From Bacillota bacterium (GTDB lineage Bacteria; Bacillota; Clostridia; Lachnospirales; Lachnospiraceae), in contig JAEZLH010000028.1 in the NCBI GenBank assembly GCA_023435895.1, positions 62,001-126,000 of the forward strand: 64,000 nucleotides of DNA, written 5' to 3'. Positions 27,529 through 36,799 of the stretch are shown piece after piece. Positions within the stretch are counted from its first letter, which is position 1. Each line of letters opens with the position of its first letter. Made by a program: the position numbers and the translations under genes. A model generated the notes under the pieces. The model made no database searches. It was given only the letters and a program-made list of their open reading frames with translations, and was not told the DNA's origin.

Positions 27529-29001
27529 TTACTCTATAATCTCGTTAAATAATTCTTTTACTGTGGGATATATCTGAGCAAACTGACGATATTTCTTCTC
27601 ATACTTTGCTGCTATTTCCGGATTAGGCTCTATGGTATCCACGATCTTAACAATCTTTTGTGCAGCTTCCTCAACAGAAGCAAATTCACCGCAAGCAACT
27701 GCTGCAAGGATTGCACCACCTAGGCTTGGTCCTTCTTCGCTTTCCAGAATATCGACTTTAATATTTAGTACATTTGCAAATATCTCTCTCCAAAGAGGGC
27801 TTTTCGCTCCTCCCCCAGAGATTTTTGTTCTTTCAATCTTGACACCCAGTGCTTTTACCACTTCAAAGCAATCTCTGATTGCAAACGCTACGCCTTCTAA
27901 CACCGCCTGTGTCATATCTGCCCTTGTAGTATCCATCGTCATTCCGATAAAGGTTCCTCTTGCATTCGGATTGTTATGAGGAGATCTTTCTCCCATCAGA
28001 TAAGGTAGGAAGAACACTTTATTCTCACCAAGCTTTGTGATTTTGCTTTGTTCTTCTTTATATTCCTTTGTTCCAATAATCTCATCCATCCACCATTTGT
28101 TACAGGAGGCAGCACTTAACATACATCCTAACAAATGATAACTTCCATCCGCATGTGCAAAAGCATGTAAAGAATTATATTTATCTACTCCAAATTTCTC
28201 GCTGGAAACAAAGATTGTTCCTGAGGTTCCAAGAGACACATTGCACATGCCATCTCCTACCGTTCCAGTGCCTACTGCTGCCGCTGCATTATCTGCCGCA
28301 CCAGCCACTATCTTTACCTCGTTACTCAGTCCAAGTAAATCAGCTAGCTCCGGCTTTAAGTTTCCTACGATATCATAGCTTTCAAAAATACGAGGAACTT
28401 GTTGCTCTGTAATACTACAGATATCTAACATTTCTTTTGACCAGCATTTGTTCTTTACATCAAACAATAACATTCCGGAAGCATCCGATACATCCGTACA
28501 AAAGGTACCGGACAGCTTATATGCGATATAATCCTTGGGAAGCATAATCTTGCCTATTCTAGCGAAGTTCTCCGGTTCTTTCTCCTTTACCCATAGGATC
28601 TTGGGAGCAGTAAATCCGGCAAAGGCGATATTAGCAGTATATTCGGTTAAGTTCTCTTTCCCGATGACGGAATTAAGATATTCTGTTTCTTCGGTGCTTC
28701 TGCCATCATTCCAAAGGATAGCGGGACGAATAACCTGATCCTGATCATCCAGGATAACCAGTCCATGCATCTGTCCACCAAAGCTGATGCCTGCTACCTT
28801 ACTTTTATCAATATCTTTAACTAAATCTTTGATTCCCTCACACACTGCTTTCCACCAGTCACCGGGGTGTTGTTCTGACCACCCCGGGCGTGGAAAATAG
28901 AGAGGGTACTCTTTTGAAACACTATTTTGAATGGTTCCGTCCCCTTCCATTAGAAGGAGCTTTACCGCTGATGTACCTAAGTCTATTCCGATATAATACA
29001 T
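27529..29001 (-). CDS. xylB: Xylulokinase (FGGY family)
   Basis: 490 residues, cytoplasmic. The N-terminal phosphate-binding loop YIGIDLGTSAVK, the xylulokinase-like stretch FGGQMHGLV, the catalytic-Asp region GAADNAAAAVGTG and the C-terminal KISGGGAKSPLWREI motif are all present. It phosphorylates D-xylulose to xylulose-5-phosphate for the pentose phosphate or phosphoketolase route. ATG 29001 is used since GGAGG lies 5 bases before it; an ATG four codons earlier overlaps that site. It follows the polyol dehydrogenase by 18 bases, so the pair would turn xylitol (or arabitol) into xylulose-5-phosphate. Confidence 0.92.
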   Translation of the reverse strand: MYYIGIDLGTSAVKLLLMEGDGTIQNSVSKEYPLYFPRPGWSEQHPGDWWKAVCEGIKDLVKDIDKSKVAGISFGGQMHGLVILDDQDQVIRPAILWNDGRSTEETEYLNSVIGKENLTEYTANIAFAGFTAPKILWVKEKEPENFARIGKIMLPKDYIAYKLSGTFCTDVSDASGMLLFDVKNKCWSKEMLDICSITEQQVPRIFESYDIVGNLKPELADLLGLSNEVKIVAGAADNAAAAVGTGTVGDGMCNVSLGTSGTIFVSSEKFGVDKYNSLHAFAHADGSYHLLGCMLSAASCNKWWMDEIIGTKEYKEEQSKITKLGENKVFFLPYLMGERSPHNNPNARGTFIGMTMDTTRADMTQAVLEGVAFAIRDCFEVVKALGVKIERTKISGGGAKSPLWREIFANVLNIKVDILESEEGPSLGGAILAAVACGEFASVEEAAQKIVKIVDTIEPNPEIAAKYEKKYRQFAQIYPTVKELFNEIIE

Positions 29002-29019
29002 ACCAACCTCCATGATATA

Positions 29020-30060
29020 TTATCCGATTTTGATTACTGCCTTAACAACATCATTTTTATTATTGATTACAAAATCAAAAGCCTTTGCGGTATCGGTAAA
29101 GTCAAATTCATGGGTTACAATACCGGATACATCAATAATGCCCTTAGCGATTGCGCTGATTGCTTTCGGATAAATGTTTCTATAACGGAATACGGAGGTG
29201 ATTGTAGCCTCTTTTCCTAATATTTTAGCAAAGTTATATTCAATGGTATCTTCCGGAGCCATACCTACCAATACGATAGTACCGCCACGTTTTACAAGAT
29301 AAGCAGTCTGCTTTACTGTGATTGAGCTACCAGCAGTTTCGATTACAACATCTACGCCTTTGCCACCAGTTATCTCATCGATCTTAGCAACTGTATCTAC
29401 TTCTCTTGCGTTGATTACTCTGGTTGCACCTAACTTCATAGCATATTCCAGTCTCTTAGGCATTACATCCACTACTGTGATATCCGTTGCGCCATATGCC
29501 TTACAAGCCAATAAGGTTACAAGACCGATACAACCGGAACCAAGAATTACTACGGAGTCACCTAATTTTACATTACCCTGTGCTGCTGCATGCATACCTA
29601 CTGCAAGAGGCTCTACTAATGCACCTTCTTTGGTGGTAATGTTGTCTGGTAACTTGAAGCACATATTTGCAGGGAACGCGATATAGTTCTCAAGACATCC
29701 ATGGTAAGGAGGTGTTGCAAGGAATTCTACATCCGGGCAAAGGTTGTACTTACCGGATTTACAGAATTCACACTGTCCGCAGGTAGCGCCTGGCTCTAAA
29801 GCAACCTTATCACCAACCACCAAATCAGTTACCTTGCTTCCGATTTCAACAACTTCACCAGCACACTCATGTCCCAGTATAAAATCGCCATTTACGATGA
29901 AATCACCGATTGAACCATGCTCCAGATAATGTACGTCAGAACCGCAAATTCCTACGTATTCCAGTTTAATTAATACCTGATCTTCTTTAATCTTTGGTAC
30001 TTCTACATCTCTCATTTCCATTTTGTTCAGTCCGGTCATATACACTGCTTTATTTGTCAT
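29020..30060 (-). CDS. Zinc-dependent polyol dehydrogenase (xylitol/sorbitol dehydrogenase-like)
   Basis: 346-residue MDR-family NAD-dependent dehydrogenase. Catalytic zinc ligands Cys39 (GICGSDVH), His64 and Glu65 (GHECAGEV) and the four structural Cys (94, 97, 100, 108 in CGQCEFCKSGKYNLC) are intact; the Rossmann motif VILGSGCIGLV and an acidic VVDVMPKR favour NAD over NADP. It oxidises a polyol to a ketose. With xylulokinase directly downstream, xylitol to D-xylulose is the likeliest reaction; sorbitol or arabitol remain possible. ATG 30060 follows AAAGGAG. It begins 270 bases after the permease gene, which suggests its own promoter or processing. Confidence 0.92.
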   Translation of the reverse strand: MTNKAVYMTGLNKMEMRDVEVPKIKEDQVLIKLEYVGICGSDVHYLEHGSIGDFIVNGDFILGHECAGEVVEIGSKVTDLVVGDKVALEPGATCGQCEFCKSGKYNLCPDVEFLATPPYHGCLENYIAFPANMCFKLPDNITTKEGALVEPLAVGMHAAAQGNVKLGDSVVILGSGCIGLVTLLACKAYGATDITVVDVMPKRLEYAMKLGATRVINAREVDTVAKIDEITGGKGVDVVIETAGSSITVKQTAYLVKRGGTIVLVGMAPEDTIEYNFAKILGKEATITSVFRYRNIYPKAISAIAKGIIDVSGIVTHEFDFTDTAKAFDFVINNKNDVVKAVIKIG

Positions 30061-30092
30061 ATTATCTTCTCCTTTAAACTTTTATTTGTATT

Positions 30093-30242
30093 GTCAATTG
30101 TGAAATTATCATTATTTAATTGTCATGTAATAAGTTCAACCTTTCCTGTCTATATATGGCTGAGAGTATATTTCGGTAAGGACGAAACCTATTATCACTG
30201 CTATCTTGAAATGATTGAATTACACAATTGACTTATATAAAA
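30093..30242 (-). promoter_or_regulatory. Inverted pair of GTCAATTGTG boxes upstream of the dehydrogenase
   Basis: GTCAATTGTG at 30093-30102 and its complement CACAATTGAC at 30233-30242 flank the 130-bp leader of the dehydrogenase gene. Each box contains palindromic CAATTG. They could be binding sites of a local regulator acting through looping. No known regulator motif was recognised. Confidence 0.4.
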
Positions 30243-30330
30243 TCCTTCTCCTGACTCTTACTAAAACCAAAATCCTATTTTGACAAGAACATATTATCTT
30301 TGATTATTTATCAACTATATAGTAATCACA

Positions 30331-31311
30331 TTACTTAGCGGGTTTTTCCTCTACTAGGATAACCTTTCTTGTTTTCTTTGATTTGGAGCGAATATCCCAG
30401 ATAACTGCTGCTGCTATGATTGCACCCTTTACGATCTGCTGGATGTAAGAGTCTACACCAACTAAGTTCATGATATTATTAAGCATACCGATAATGAATG
30501 CACCGGCTAGGGTACCCATTGTGGTTCCTACACCACCGGAGAAGCTTGTTCCACCGACGATTGCTGCTGTTAAACCTTCCATTTCGTAGCCAACCGCACC
30601 ATTGGGTAAACCTGCATTAACACGGGACATAAATAAGATACCTGCAATACCTACTAAAACACCATTAATGATAAATACGATGTATTTGTTCTTCTTTACG
30701 TTGATACCTGCTGCTACAGAAGCTTCTTCGTTACCACCGATTGCATAGAGGGAACGGCCAAGTTTTGTATGACGCAATATGTACCAAACGATAATTGTAA
30801 TAAATATTGTAATTATGATAGAAATCGGTACGGGTCCAATGGTTCCCTGACCAAAGATAACGTATTTCTTTAACTGGTTGATATTCTGACCTTTTGTAAA
30901 CAATAGGGCGATACCTCTTGCCACCTGCATCATAGCCAAGGTTGCAATAAAAGGAGGTGCGTTCAAATGGGTAATCATAACCGCATTTACAAGGTTACAA
31001 GCTACTGCTACACCAATTCCGACTAATACTGCAATTGCTAAGGAACCGGTAGATTGGTATGCACTGATGGAAAGTACACCGGATAAAGCAAGTACCGCAC
31101 CGGAGGATAAGTCAAGCATACCACTGATGATTAATAGCATTTCACCATATGCCAATATTGTGCTTACCGCCAGCTGTTTCATGATATTTGATAAGTTGTT
31201 TGCTGATAAAAAGTTCTTATTCATTATGCTGCATAGAAAAATCATCACTAACAACACAATAAATATCGAGTATTTCTCCTTCGCCGGAGTGTTTTTAATT
31301 TTGGTTAACAT
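30331..31311 (-). CDS. CUT2 sugar ABC transporter permease (RbsC-like)
   Basis: 326 residues, about eight to ten hydrophobic segments, typical of ribose/xylose-type permeases (FLSANNLSNIMKQLAVSTILAYG near the N-terminus, AAIVGGTSFSGGVGTTMGTLAGA near the C-terminus). It lies 12 bases after the double-domain ATPase and would form the homodimeric channel of a CUT2 system. Together with the dehydrogenase and xylulokinase downstream the cargo is likely a pentose or pentitol. Confidence 0.94.
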   Translation of the reverse strand: MLTKIKNTPAKEKYSIFIVLLVMIFLCSIMNKNFLSANNLSNIMKQLAVSTILAYGEMLLIISGMLDLSSGAVLALSGVLSISAYQSTGSLAIAVLVGIGVAVACNLVNAVMITHLNAPPFIATLAMMQVARGIALLFTKGQNINQLKKYVIFGQGTIGPVPISIIITIFITIIVWYILRHTKLGRSLYAIGGNEEASVAAGINVKKNKYIVFIINGVLVGIAGILFMSRVNAGLPNGAVGYEMEGLTAAIVGGTSFSGGVGTTMGTLAGAFIIGMLNNIMNLVGVDSYIQQIVKGAIIAAAVIWDIRSKSKKTRKVILVEEKPAK

Positions 31312-31323
31312 TACATTCTCCTC

Positions 31324-32814
31324 CTATACACTAGTTGCATGTTTCATAATGGCTTCCTGGCTGAATTCTTCACGGCAAAGTTCACCGGTAATCTTGCCCT
31401 GGTTCATAACATAAATTCGATCGCACATACCGATTAATTCCGGTAATTCTGAGGAAACCATAATTACTGCTCTCCCCTGCTTTGCCATTTCTACAGTCAG
31501 TTTATATATTTCAAACTTCGCTCCTACGTCAATTCCTCTGGTGGGCTCATCAAGAATTAGAATTTCCGGCTCTCTGAGCATCCACTTTGCGAATAATACC
31601 TTTTGCTGGTTACCACCACTTAACGCTTGAATTGGAGTATCTAAAGACGGTGTTTTTACATTCATCTTCTTAAAATATTCTCCTACAATCTTGCGTTCTT
31701 CCTTCTCATGGGCATATCCCTTATAGATAACCTTTTCCAGGCTTGATATACTGGCATTCTCCATTACGCTTCGTATGGGAATAATACCGTATCTTCTACG
31801 GTCCTCGGAAAGCATAACCATCTTGTGGTTGATACTGTCGGATACTCGTTTAATATTAACTTTCTTATTGTTAATGAATATTTCACCGCTGGTAAGAGAA
31901 TCAAGACCAAATAATGCTCTCATTACTTCTGTTCTTCCGGCACCTACAAGACCTGCAAAACCAACGATTTCGCCTTTTCTTGCATTGAAGTTTATGTTTT
32001 TGAAGATTCCATCACTGTTTAGGTTTTTAACCTCCAATAACTTTTCTCCCAGCTTCACGCTTTCCTTCGGATAGATGTTCTCCATTTTACGACCAACCAT
32101 TAATGAGATTACCTGATCCATGGTCATTTCGCTGGCAGGATGACTTTCTACCACTGCTCCGTCACGGAAAATTGTAATATCATCTGCAATTTGGAATACC
32201 TCATCAAGCTTATGGGAGATGTATACAATACTTACCCCCTGCTTCTTTAGTTCATTGATCTTCTTAAAAAGCATTTCAACTTCTCGTTGTGTGATGGAGG
32301 AGGTAGGCTCATCCATTACGATAATTTCAGCATTGTTGGAGATCGCTTTGATAATTTCTAACATCTGAATATCGGAAACTGTCAATGTCTTCATCTTCTG
32401 AGAAGGCTTATAAGGAAGTTTCTCTTCCTTTAAAAACTCCAAAGTCTTTTTCCTGAGCTGCTTCCAGTCCACATTACCGAGTTTTTTAACCGGCAATCTT
32501 CCGAGGAAAAGATTTTCCTCAATTGACATCTCCGGCACATAATTTAATTCCTGCGCAATCATTGCAATACCATGCTGTCTTGCGTGAATGGGATTTTGTA
32601 TTTTTACGGGCTTCTCATCGATGAATATCTGTCCGGCATCCGGTTTATAAATACCGTTGATTATTTTCATCAGAGTAGATTTTCCTGCACCATTCTCCCC
32701 ACATAATGCATGTACCGTGCCTCGCCTAACTTTAAAGTCAATTTTGTCCAAGGCTTTTACACCGGGAAATGATTTTTCGATCTGCGAGACCCTTAGTTTG
32801 ATATCTTGTTCCAT
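31324..32814 (-). CDS. CUT2 sugar ABC transporter ATPase (RbsA-like, two ABC domains)
   Basis: 496 residues with tandem nucleotide-binding domains. First domain: Walker A GENGAGKST, signature TVSDIQMLEI (degenerate), Walker B EIIVMDEPT. Second domain: GLVGAGRTEVMR (degenerate Walker A), LSGGNQQKV signature and EILILDEPTRG Walker B, as usual in RbsA/XylG proteins. It is the only ABC ATPase gene in the window. ATG 32814 follows GGGAGG. A dedicated promoter at 32871-32899 lies directly upstream, separating it from the chemoreceptor and binding-protein genes of the same locus. Confidence 0.95.
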   Translation of the reverse strand: MEQDIKLRVSQIEKSFPGVKALDKIDFKVRRGTVHALCGENGAGKSTLMKIINGIYKPDAGQIFIDEKPVKIQNPIHARQHGIAMIAQELNYVPEMSIEENLFLGRLPVKKLGNVDWKQLRKKTLEFLKEEKLPYKPSQKMKTLTVSDIQMLEIIKAISNNAEIIVMDEPTSSITQREVEMLFKKINELKKQGVSIVYISHKLDEVFQIADDITIFRDGAVVESHPASEMTMDQVISLMVGRKMENIYPKESVKLGEKLLEVKNLNSDGIFKNINFNARKGEIVGFAGLVGAGRTEVMRALFGLDSLTSGEIFINNKKVNIKRVSDSINHKMVMLSEDRRRYGIIPIRSVMENASISSLEKVIYKGYAHEKEERKIVGEYFKKMNVKTPSLDTPIQALSGGNQQKVLFAKWMLREPEILILDEPTRGIDVGAKFEIYKLTVEMAKQGRAVIMVSSELPELIGMCDRIYVMNQGKITGELCREEFSQEAIMKHATSV

Positions 32815-32870
32815 TTTTGTCCTCCCAATCTTTTTTATATCTATTAGGGCTTCCTCTTGTTTCTGTATAA

Positions 32871-32899
32871 ACTATATCATCCTTGCAAATTTTTCAGAA
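32871..32899 (-). promoter_or_regulatory. Promoter of the ATPase-permease half, duplicate of the one at 36771
   Basis: Minus strand TTCTGA (32894-32899), 17-base spacer, TATAGT (32871-32876). From about 32867 to 32985 the DNA aligns almost without gaps to 36767-36885, including TTTTCAGAAGAAAC and GAATTTCT upstream of the -35. This points to the same regulator controlling both promoters. Confidence 0.78.
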
Positions 32900-33167
32900 G
32901 AAACAGAATTTCTGTGTTGAGGTGTTTTATTAACAAATAAATTGTTAAATTATTAACCGATGTATTATATTGCTATTGGGATGCAATATATTGTGAAAGG
33001 GTAAATTCAAGCTCTAAAAGTGTGGGCAATTATGGGGGTGGGGGTACTGAGATTTGTGGATGTGATATCCATAACTTACTGAAAGAGAATCGTTACCTTT
33101 ATCTGAAAGTATTTTAGGTTATTGGGAACAAGCTTATTGATGGCATTGAATTTATAACAATAAATAA

Positions 33168-33243
33168 AGGACATATTAAGAACCTGTATTTCAACTCGGG
33201 ATGGAATTAACCCGACTTGAAACACAACTCCCTAATATGTCCT
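33168..33243 (-). terminator. Nested stem-loop after the chemoreceptor gene
   Basis: Outer arms AGGACATATTA / TAATATGTCCT and inner arms TTTCAAcTCGGG / CCCGAcTTGAAA build one long hairpin. On the minus strand a T-rich TTATTTATTGTTATAAA follows, consistent with termination after the chemoreceptor gene. Confidence 0.7.
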
Positions 33244-33254
33244 GTAGTATTTGT

Positions 33255-33286
33255 TTGTCTGCTTGTCTGCTTGTCTGCTTGTCTGC
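33255..33286. repeat. Microsatellite, four copies of TTGTCTGC
   Basis: Four perfect 8-bp units in tandem (33255-33262 to 33279-33286), with degenerate units on both sides, in noncoding DNA next to the chemoreceptor terminator. Copy number may vary by slippage. Confidence 0.9.
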
Positions 33287-33387
33287 CTGCCTTGTATGTA
33301 GAAATCTATCTGTTAAGTGACACAGCTCCAGATTCCTTTCTTCTAACAGATATAATATCCTTATCTCTATTGCTCATCTCATTCACG

Positions 33388-35490
33388 TCACAACCTTTCA
33401 TCCTCTTCCTTCGTATCAGAGTTCTCCGGTGCTACTTCCCTTCCTTCCACAGTGTTGCCCTCCTCGTGAATTACAAAGCGTTTTACCTGCTCCTGCATAT
33501 CCCCGGTTCCAAGATTTAAGACCTGTGCAGAGGATGCAATATCTTCCATGGACGCACTCATTTCCTGCGCAGCGGCTGCGATCTCCTGGGAGGAAGCAGA
33601 TACTTCTTCTGCTATGGAAGCTACCCCTTCGATTTTCTCAATAATCTGATTTTTCTCCTCCTCTAATTCATAAACCGAAGTATTAACCACATCGATTTCC
33701 GGGGCAATTCGTTGAAAGGCTTCTATCATACTCTCGAAAGAACGAATGGTATCATTTAAAACTTTGATCTGCTGATTTAATTCTTTTCCTAAGGTATGGG
33801 TTGTACTCACCATCTGCTCCGTCTCTTTACCTACTCCACTGATAATAGAATTGATATTTACAGATAATGTTCTATTCTGCTCTGCAAAATTTCTAATATG
33901 GTCAGCAACCACTGCAAAACCCCGACCTGCTTCCCCTGCTCTTGCTGCTTCAATTGTTGCATTTAACGAAAGCAGATTAGTCTGTTCGGCTATGGAATTA
34001 ATAAAGCTGGCAATTTCATTGACCTTCTTCACACTTTCCCCAAGGCTCATAGTTTTACTCTTAAAGTCCTCAAAGGAACCAACAATAACGCCGGAGGAAT
34101 TCACAAGAGACTTCATATTATGACTGCTGTCCTCTGCCAAGTCACTTATCATATTGGTTTTCTGTCCGATGTTGTCCAGTAATTGTACCACCTCACCAAG
34201 CTCCACTGAAAAATGATCCAGACTGCCTAACATTACGCTCAATTCTTCCGCCTGTTCTCCTGCTCCTTTGGCTATATCCTGTATAGCAGAAGTTACATGA
34301 TCTGCAGCCACGGTCATAGATTTTGAAACAGCAAGCAGATTCTCAGACTGGTTATCTATGGAGGTGGAACTATTCTTTATGCTATAAATCATCTCTCCGG
34401 TAAAGGTCTGCATTTGGGATAAAGATTCCGCCAACACTCCAATTTCATCTTTCTTGCTAGATACCTTTTGCGGAATTTGGTGTGTTAAATCTCCTTTTGC
34501 CATGGATGTAATATGATTCACTATTACCTTTAATCCATTTGTCATGCTTCTTGTTACAAAAAAGACTGCAAATATTCCGATATTAACGAATAATAACGTA
34601 AATATGATTGCGCTGGTTGATAGCTTCTTTAACCCTGAAAGCATATCACTGCTTTCTCCTGATAGAGCTATTGACCATCCAGTCGTTCCCACCGGTGCAT
34701 ATCCTGCATTCTTCTTCACTCCATAATAACTGTATTCACCTGAGCCGCTCTTTCCGCTCTTCATTAATTCAAGCATCTTAGCCAGTTGTTTAAAGGATTT
34801 ATCATGATTTGCTTCATTGATATAATTGACTTTATCATTTACTAACGATAGATTTTCGTGGGCAATCATGGCTCCATCTTCATTCACCATAAATGCCTTA
34901 CCTGTTTTGCCAAAGGATATGTTATTCACCAAATTACTGAATTCATTCCCGGAGCGTACTGCAATCAATATGCTTTCCACCTTACCGCCAACCTTAATTG
35001 GCATTGCATAGGTAACAACCAAGGTATCCTTTGAAATTCCTGAGATTCCAATCATATCCTGACTTGGCTCACTTACGGATTGCTCCCCGCTTAGTGCCTT
35101 TTGATAAACCGTCAAATCTTTTATATTTATCGTTTTATCATCTGATAGCACAAGATTCCCTGATTTATCCGCAATTCCAAGCAGCAAATAATTTCCCTTG
35201 GTTTTCTGAAGCTTCAGCTTAGCTAGTTTCTGCTCCTGTGTCAAATTCTTATCTTTTAGGTTATAAGCAAGTGCATCTAATAAATCAAAATTGCTTTTCA
35301 TATTACCTTCAATCAATAAGGCAGATTCCTTCGCCATCTCGGGCAATATCTGATTTAAGTTCCCTATTAATGCATTTGATGAAATATAATACGACATCCA
35401 TCCCATGCCAACATTAACCACTAATATGATTATACTTAATAAAAGAATCATTTTTGTTTTAATACTACGGATATTGGTAAGTATCTTCAT
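33388..35490 (-). CDS. Methyl-accepting chemotaxis protein embedded in the pentose/polyol locus
   Basis: About 700 residues: helix 1 (MILLLSIIILVVNVGMGWM), extracellular dCache-type sensor (NLVLSDDKTINIKDLTVYQKA, MVNEDGAMIAHE), helix 2 (AIIFTLLFVNIGIFAVFFV), HAMP, and signalling hairpin AEQTNLLSLNATIEAARAGE with FAVVADHIRNFAEQ. ATG 35490 follows GGGGG with 8-base spacing; ATG 35511 is also possible (AAGGA). It lies between the sugar-binding lipoprotein gene and the ATPase gene of one CUT2 transporter. The receptor may therefore sense the same sugar, directly or via that binding protein. Confidence 0.93.
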   Translation of the reverse strand: MKILTNIRSIKTKMILLLSIIILVVNVGMGWMSYYISSNALIGNLNQILPEMAKESALLIEGNMKSNFDLLDALAYNLKDKNLTQEQKLAKLKLQKTKGNYLLLGIADKSGNLVLSDDKTINIKDLTVYQKALSGEQSVSEPSQDMIGISGISKDTLVVTYAMPIKVGGKVESILIAVRSGNEFSNLVNNISFGKTGKAFMVNEDGAMIAHENLSLVNDKVNYINEANHDKSFKQLAKMLELMKSGKSGSGEYSYYGVKKNAGYAPVGTTGWSIALSGESSDMLSGLKKLSTSAIIFTLLFVNIGIFAVFFVTRSMTNGLKVIVNHITSMAKGDLTHQIPQKVSSKKDEIGVLAESLSQMQTFTGEMIYSIKNSSTSIDNQSENLLAVSKSMTVAADHVTSAIQDIAKGAGEQAEELSVMLGSLDHFSVELGEVVQLLDNIGQKTNMISDLAEDSSHNMKSLVNSSGVIVGSFEDFKSKTMSLGESVKKVNEIASFINSIAEQTNLLSLNATIEAARAGEAGRGFAVVADHIRNFAEQNRTLSVNINSIISGVGKETEQMVSTTHTLGKELNQQIKVLNDTIRSFESMIEAFQRIAPEIDVVNTSVYELEEEKNQIIEKIEGVASIAEEVSASSQEIAAAAQEMSASMEDIASSAQVLNLGTGDMQEQVKRFVIHEEGNTVEGREVAPENSDTKEEDERL

Positions 35491-35544
35491 ATAACTTGCC
35501 CCCATTGACATTATTTCCTTAGTAAAATCAAAGCTCCCTAATGT

Positions 35545-35585
35545 AATTTATCCGACAGGTGATTACACTTCCTGCCGGATAAATT
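35545..35585 (-). promoter_or_regulatory. Stem-loop after the CUT2 binding-protein gene
   Basis: AATTTATCCG-A-CAGG and CCTG-C-CGGATAAATT form a 14-bp stem with one mismatch and an 11-nt loop, 27 bases beyond the binding-protein stop. No U-tract follows, so partial termination or mRNA stabilisation is more likely than full termination. Confidence 0.75.
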
Positions 35586-35611
35586 AAAATCATATATCAT
35601 TTTGTAATTAA

Positions 35612-36622
35612 TTATTCTTTAATTAATCCTCTTTCTTTGTACATTGATACGAATTCGCCAGCATTATCCTTTGTGATTAAAACTTCGTTAATATCAGTAT
35701 CAATCTGTTTCTGCTCGCCAGTTAATAATTTGTGTACAGTTTCAAGATTTAATGCAGCTAAATCAATTGCGGACTGTAAACAAGTTGATGTCATTTTGCC
35801 TTCTTGAATTAATAAGCAAGCTTCTGCTGTACCATCTACACCATAGGATAAAATCTTAGTAGGATCAGAAACAACTTCTAATGCACCAGCTGCCATATTA
35901 TCGTTCATAGAGATGATTGCATCAATTTTGCCGTTAGCTGTCTGCCAGTCTTCCATGAATGCCATTGCTTCGTCTTTGTTCCAGTTAGCAATATCTTCTG
36001 CAATAATTTTTACATCTGTTCTCTTATCAAAGAATTCTGCTTTCCAAGCTTTTCTTCTCTCATCAGCGTGGAAGTTACCGGAAGGACCGTTTAATACAAC
36101 AACTTTACCGTTCTGAGGAACTTCTTTCACTGCAAGTGCTGCATTAACTGCTGCTTGCTTGTAAGGATCAGCATCCACAGAAGATGCTCCTTCAATACCT
36201 GCGATACGAGCGTTTGTTGTAATAGCAATGATGCCTGCCTTAACAATCTTCTCAACATAAGGTCTTTGTGCTTCACCGTTGTTTGGCTGTACGATGATTG
36301 CATCATAACCATTGGTGATTGCATTTTCTATTGCTGCATTTTCTTTCTCATCATCTGCCTGACCGTCAAATACGTCAAGTGTGATATCACTGTATTCTTT
36401 TGCTGCTGCTTTCATCTCATTTGCAAGCCATGCTGCAAAGGAGTCAGATTGAGTTCTTGCAATGTATGCAACACGGAATTGCTTTTTGTCAGTGCCTGCA
36501 CTCTTTGTCGGCTCATTGGTTCCTGTTGGTGCAGTAGTACCTTCGCTCTTGGATGCACATCCCACCATTAATGTTACTACTAATACCAAACTCATCATTA
36601 ATCCAATAAATCTTCTCTTCAT
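35612..36622 (-). CDS. CUT2 sugar-binding lipoprotein (RbsB-like)
   Basis: 336 residues from ATG 36622 (AGAGGG upstream), starting with a lipoprotein signal (GLMMSLVLVVTLMVGC, lipidated Cys in VGC), a Thr/Ser/Lys-rich linker, then a periplasmic-binding fold (FRVAYIARTQSDSFAAWLA, DAIIVQPNNGEAQRP, AIISMNDNMAAGALEV). It is the first gene of the CUT2 locus, followed by a stem-loop, a chemoreceptor and then the ATPase and permease under a second, near-identical promoter. The cargo is probably a pentose or pentitol, given xylB and the polyol dehydrogenase. Confidence 0.94.
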   Translation of the reverse strand: MKRRFIGLMMSLVLVVTLMVGCASKSEGTTAPTGTNEPTKSAGTDKKQFRVAYIARTQSDSFAAWLANEMKAAAKEYSDITLDVFDGQADDEKENAAIENAITNGYDAIIVQPNNGEAQRPYVEKIVKAGIIAITTNARIAGIEGASSVDADPYKQAAVNAALAVKEVPQNGKVVVLNGPSGNFHADERRKAWKAEFFDKRTDVKIIAEDIANWNKDEAMAFMEDWQTANGKIDAIISMNDNMAAGALEVVSDPTKILSYGVDGTAEACLLIQEGKMTSTCLQSAIDLAALNLETVHKLLTGEQKQIDTDINEVLITKDNAGEFVSMYKERGLIKE

Positions 36623-36770
36623 AAACCCTCTACCTTCCTTTTTTGTTTTAATAATACTGTTATGTATTACCTGGTTAACAAAGTAACCTTTCTCCTTTAT
36701 AAACATCGTCCTCTTCCCATCTAATTTCTTCCCTTCTCATCTGGTAAGTGGATGTCTTGTTTATGGATAA

Positions 36771-36799
36771 ACTATAACATTTCAGGAGGGTTTTCAGAA
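36771..36799 (-). promoter_or_regulatory. Promoter of the CUT2 binding-protein/chemoreceptor half
   Basis: Minus strand TTCTGA (36794-36799), 17-base spacer, TATAGT (36771-36776), identical in hexamers and spacing to 32871-32899, with conserved upstream blocks. Confidence 0.78.

Noticed and set aside
33034..33044. G-rich run GGGGGTGGGGG as a quadruplex element
   Set aside because: Only two G-runs are present, too few for an intramolecular quadruplex.
33217..33519. Plus-strand open frame of 100 codons
   Set aside because: It is made largely of the TTGTCTGC microsatellite and the antisense end of the chemoreceptor gene.
36155..36571. Plus-strand open frame of 138 codons
   Set aside because: It is antisense to the well-supported sugar-binding protein gene, with Cys-rich composition typical of a shadow frame.
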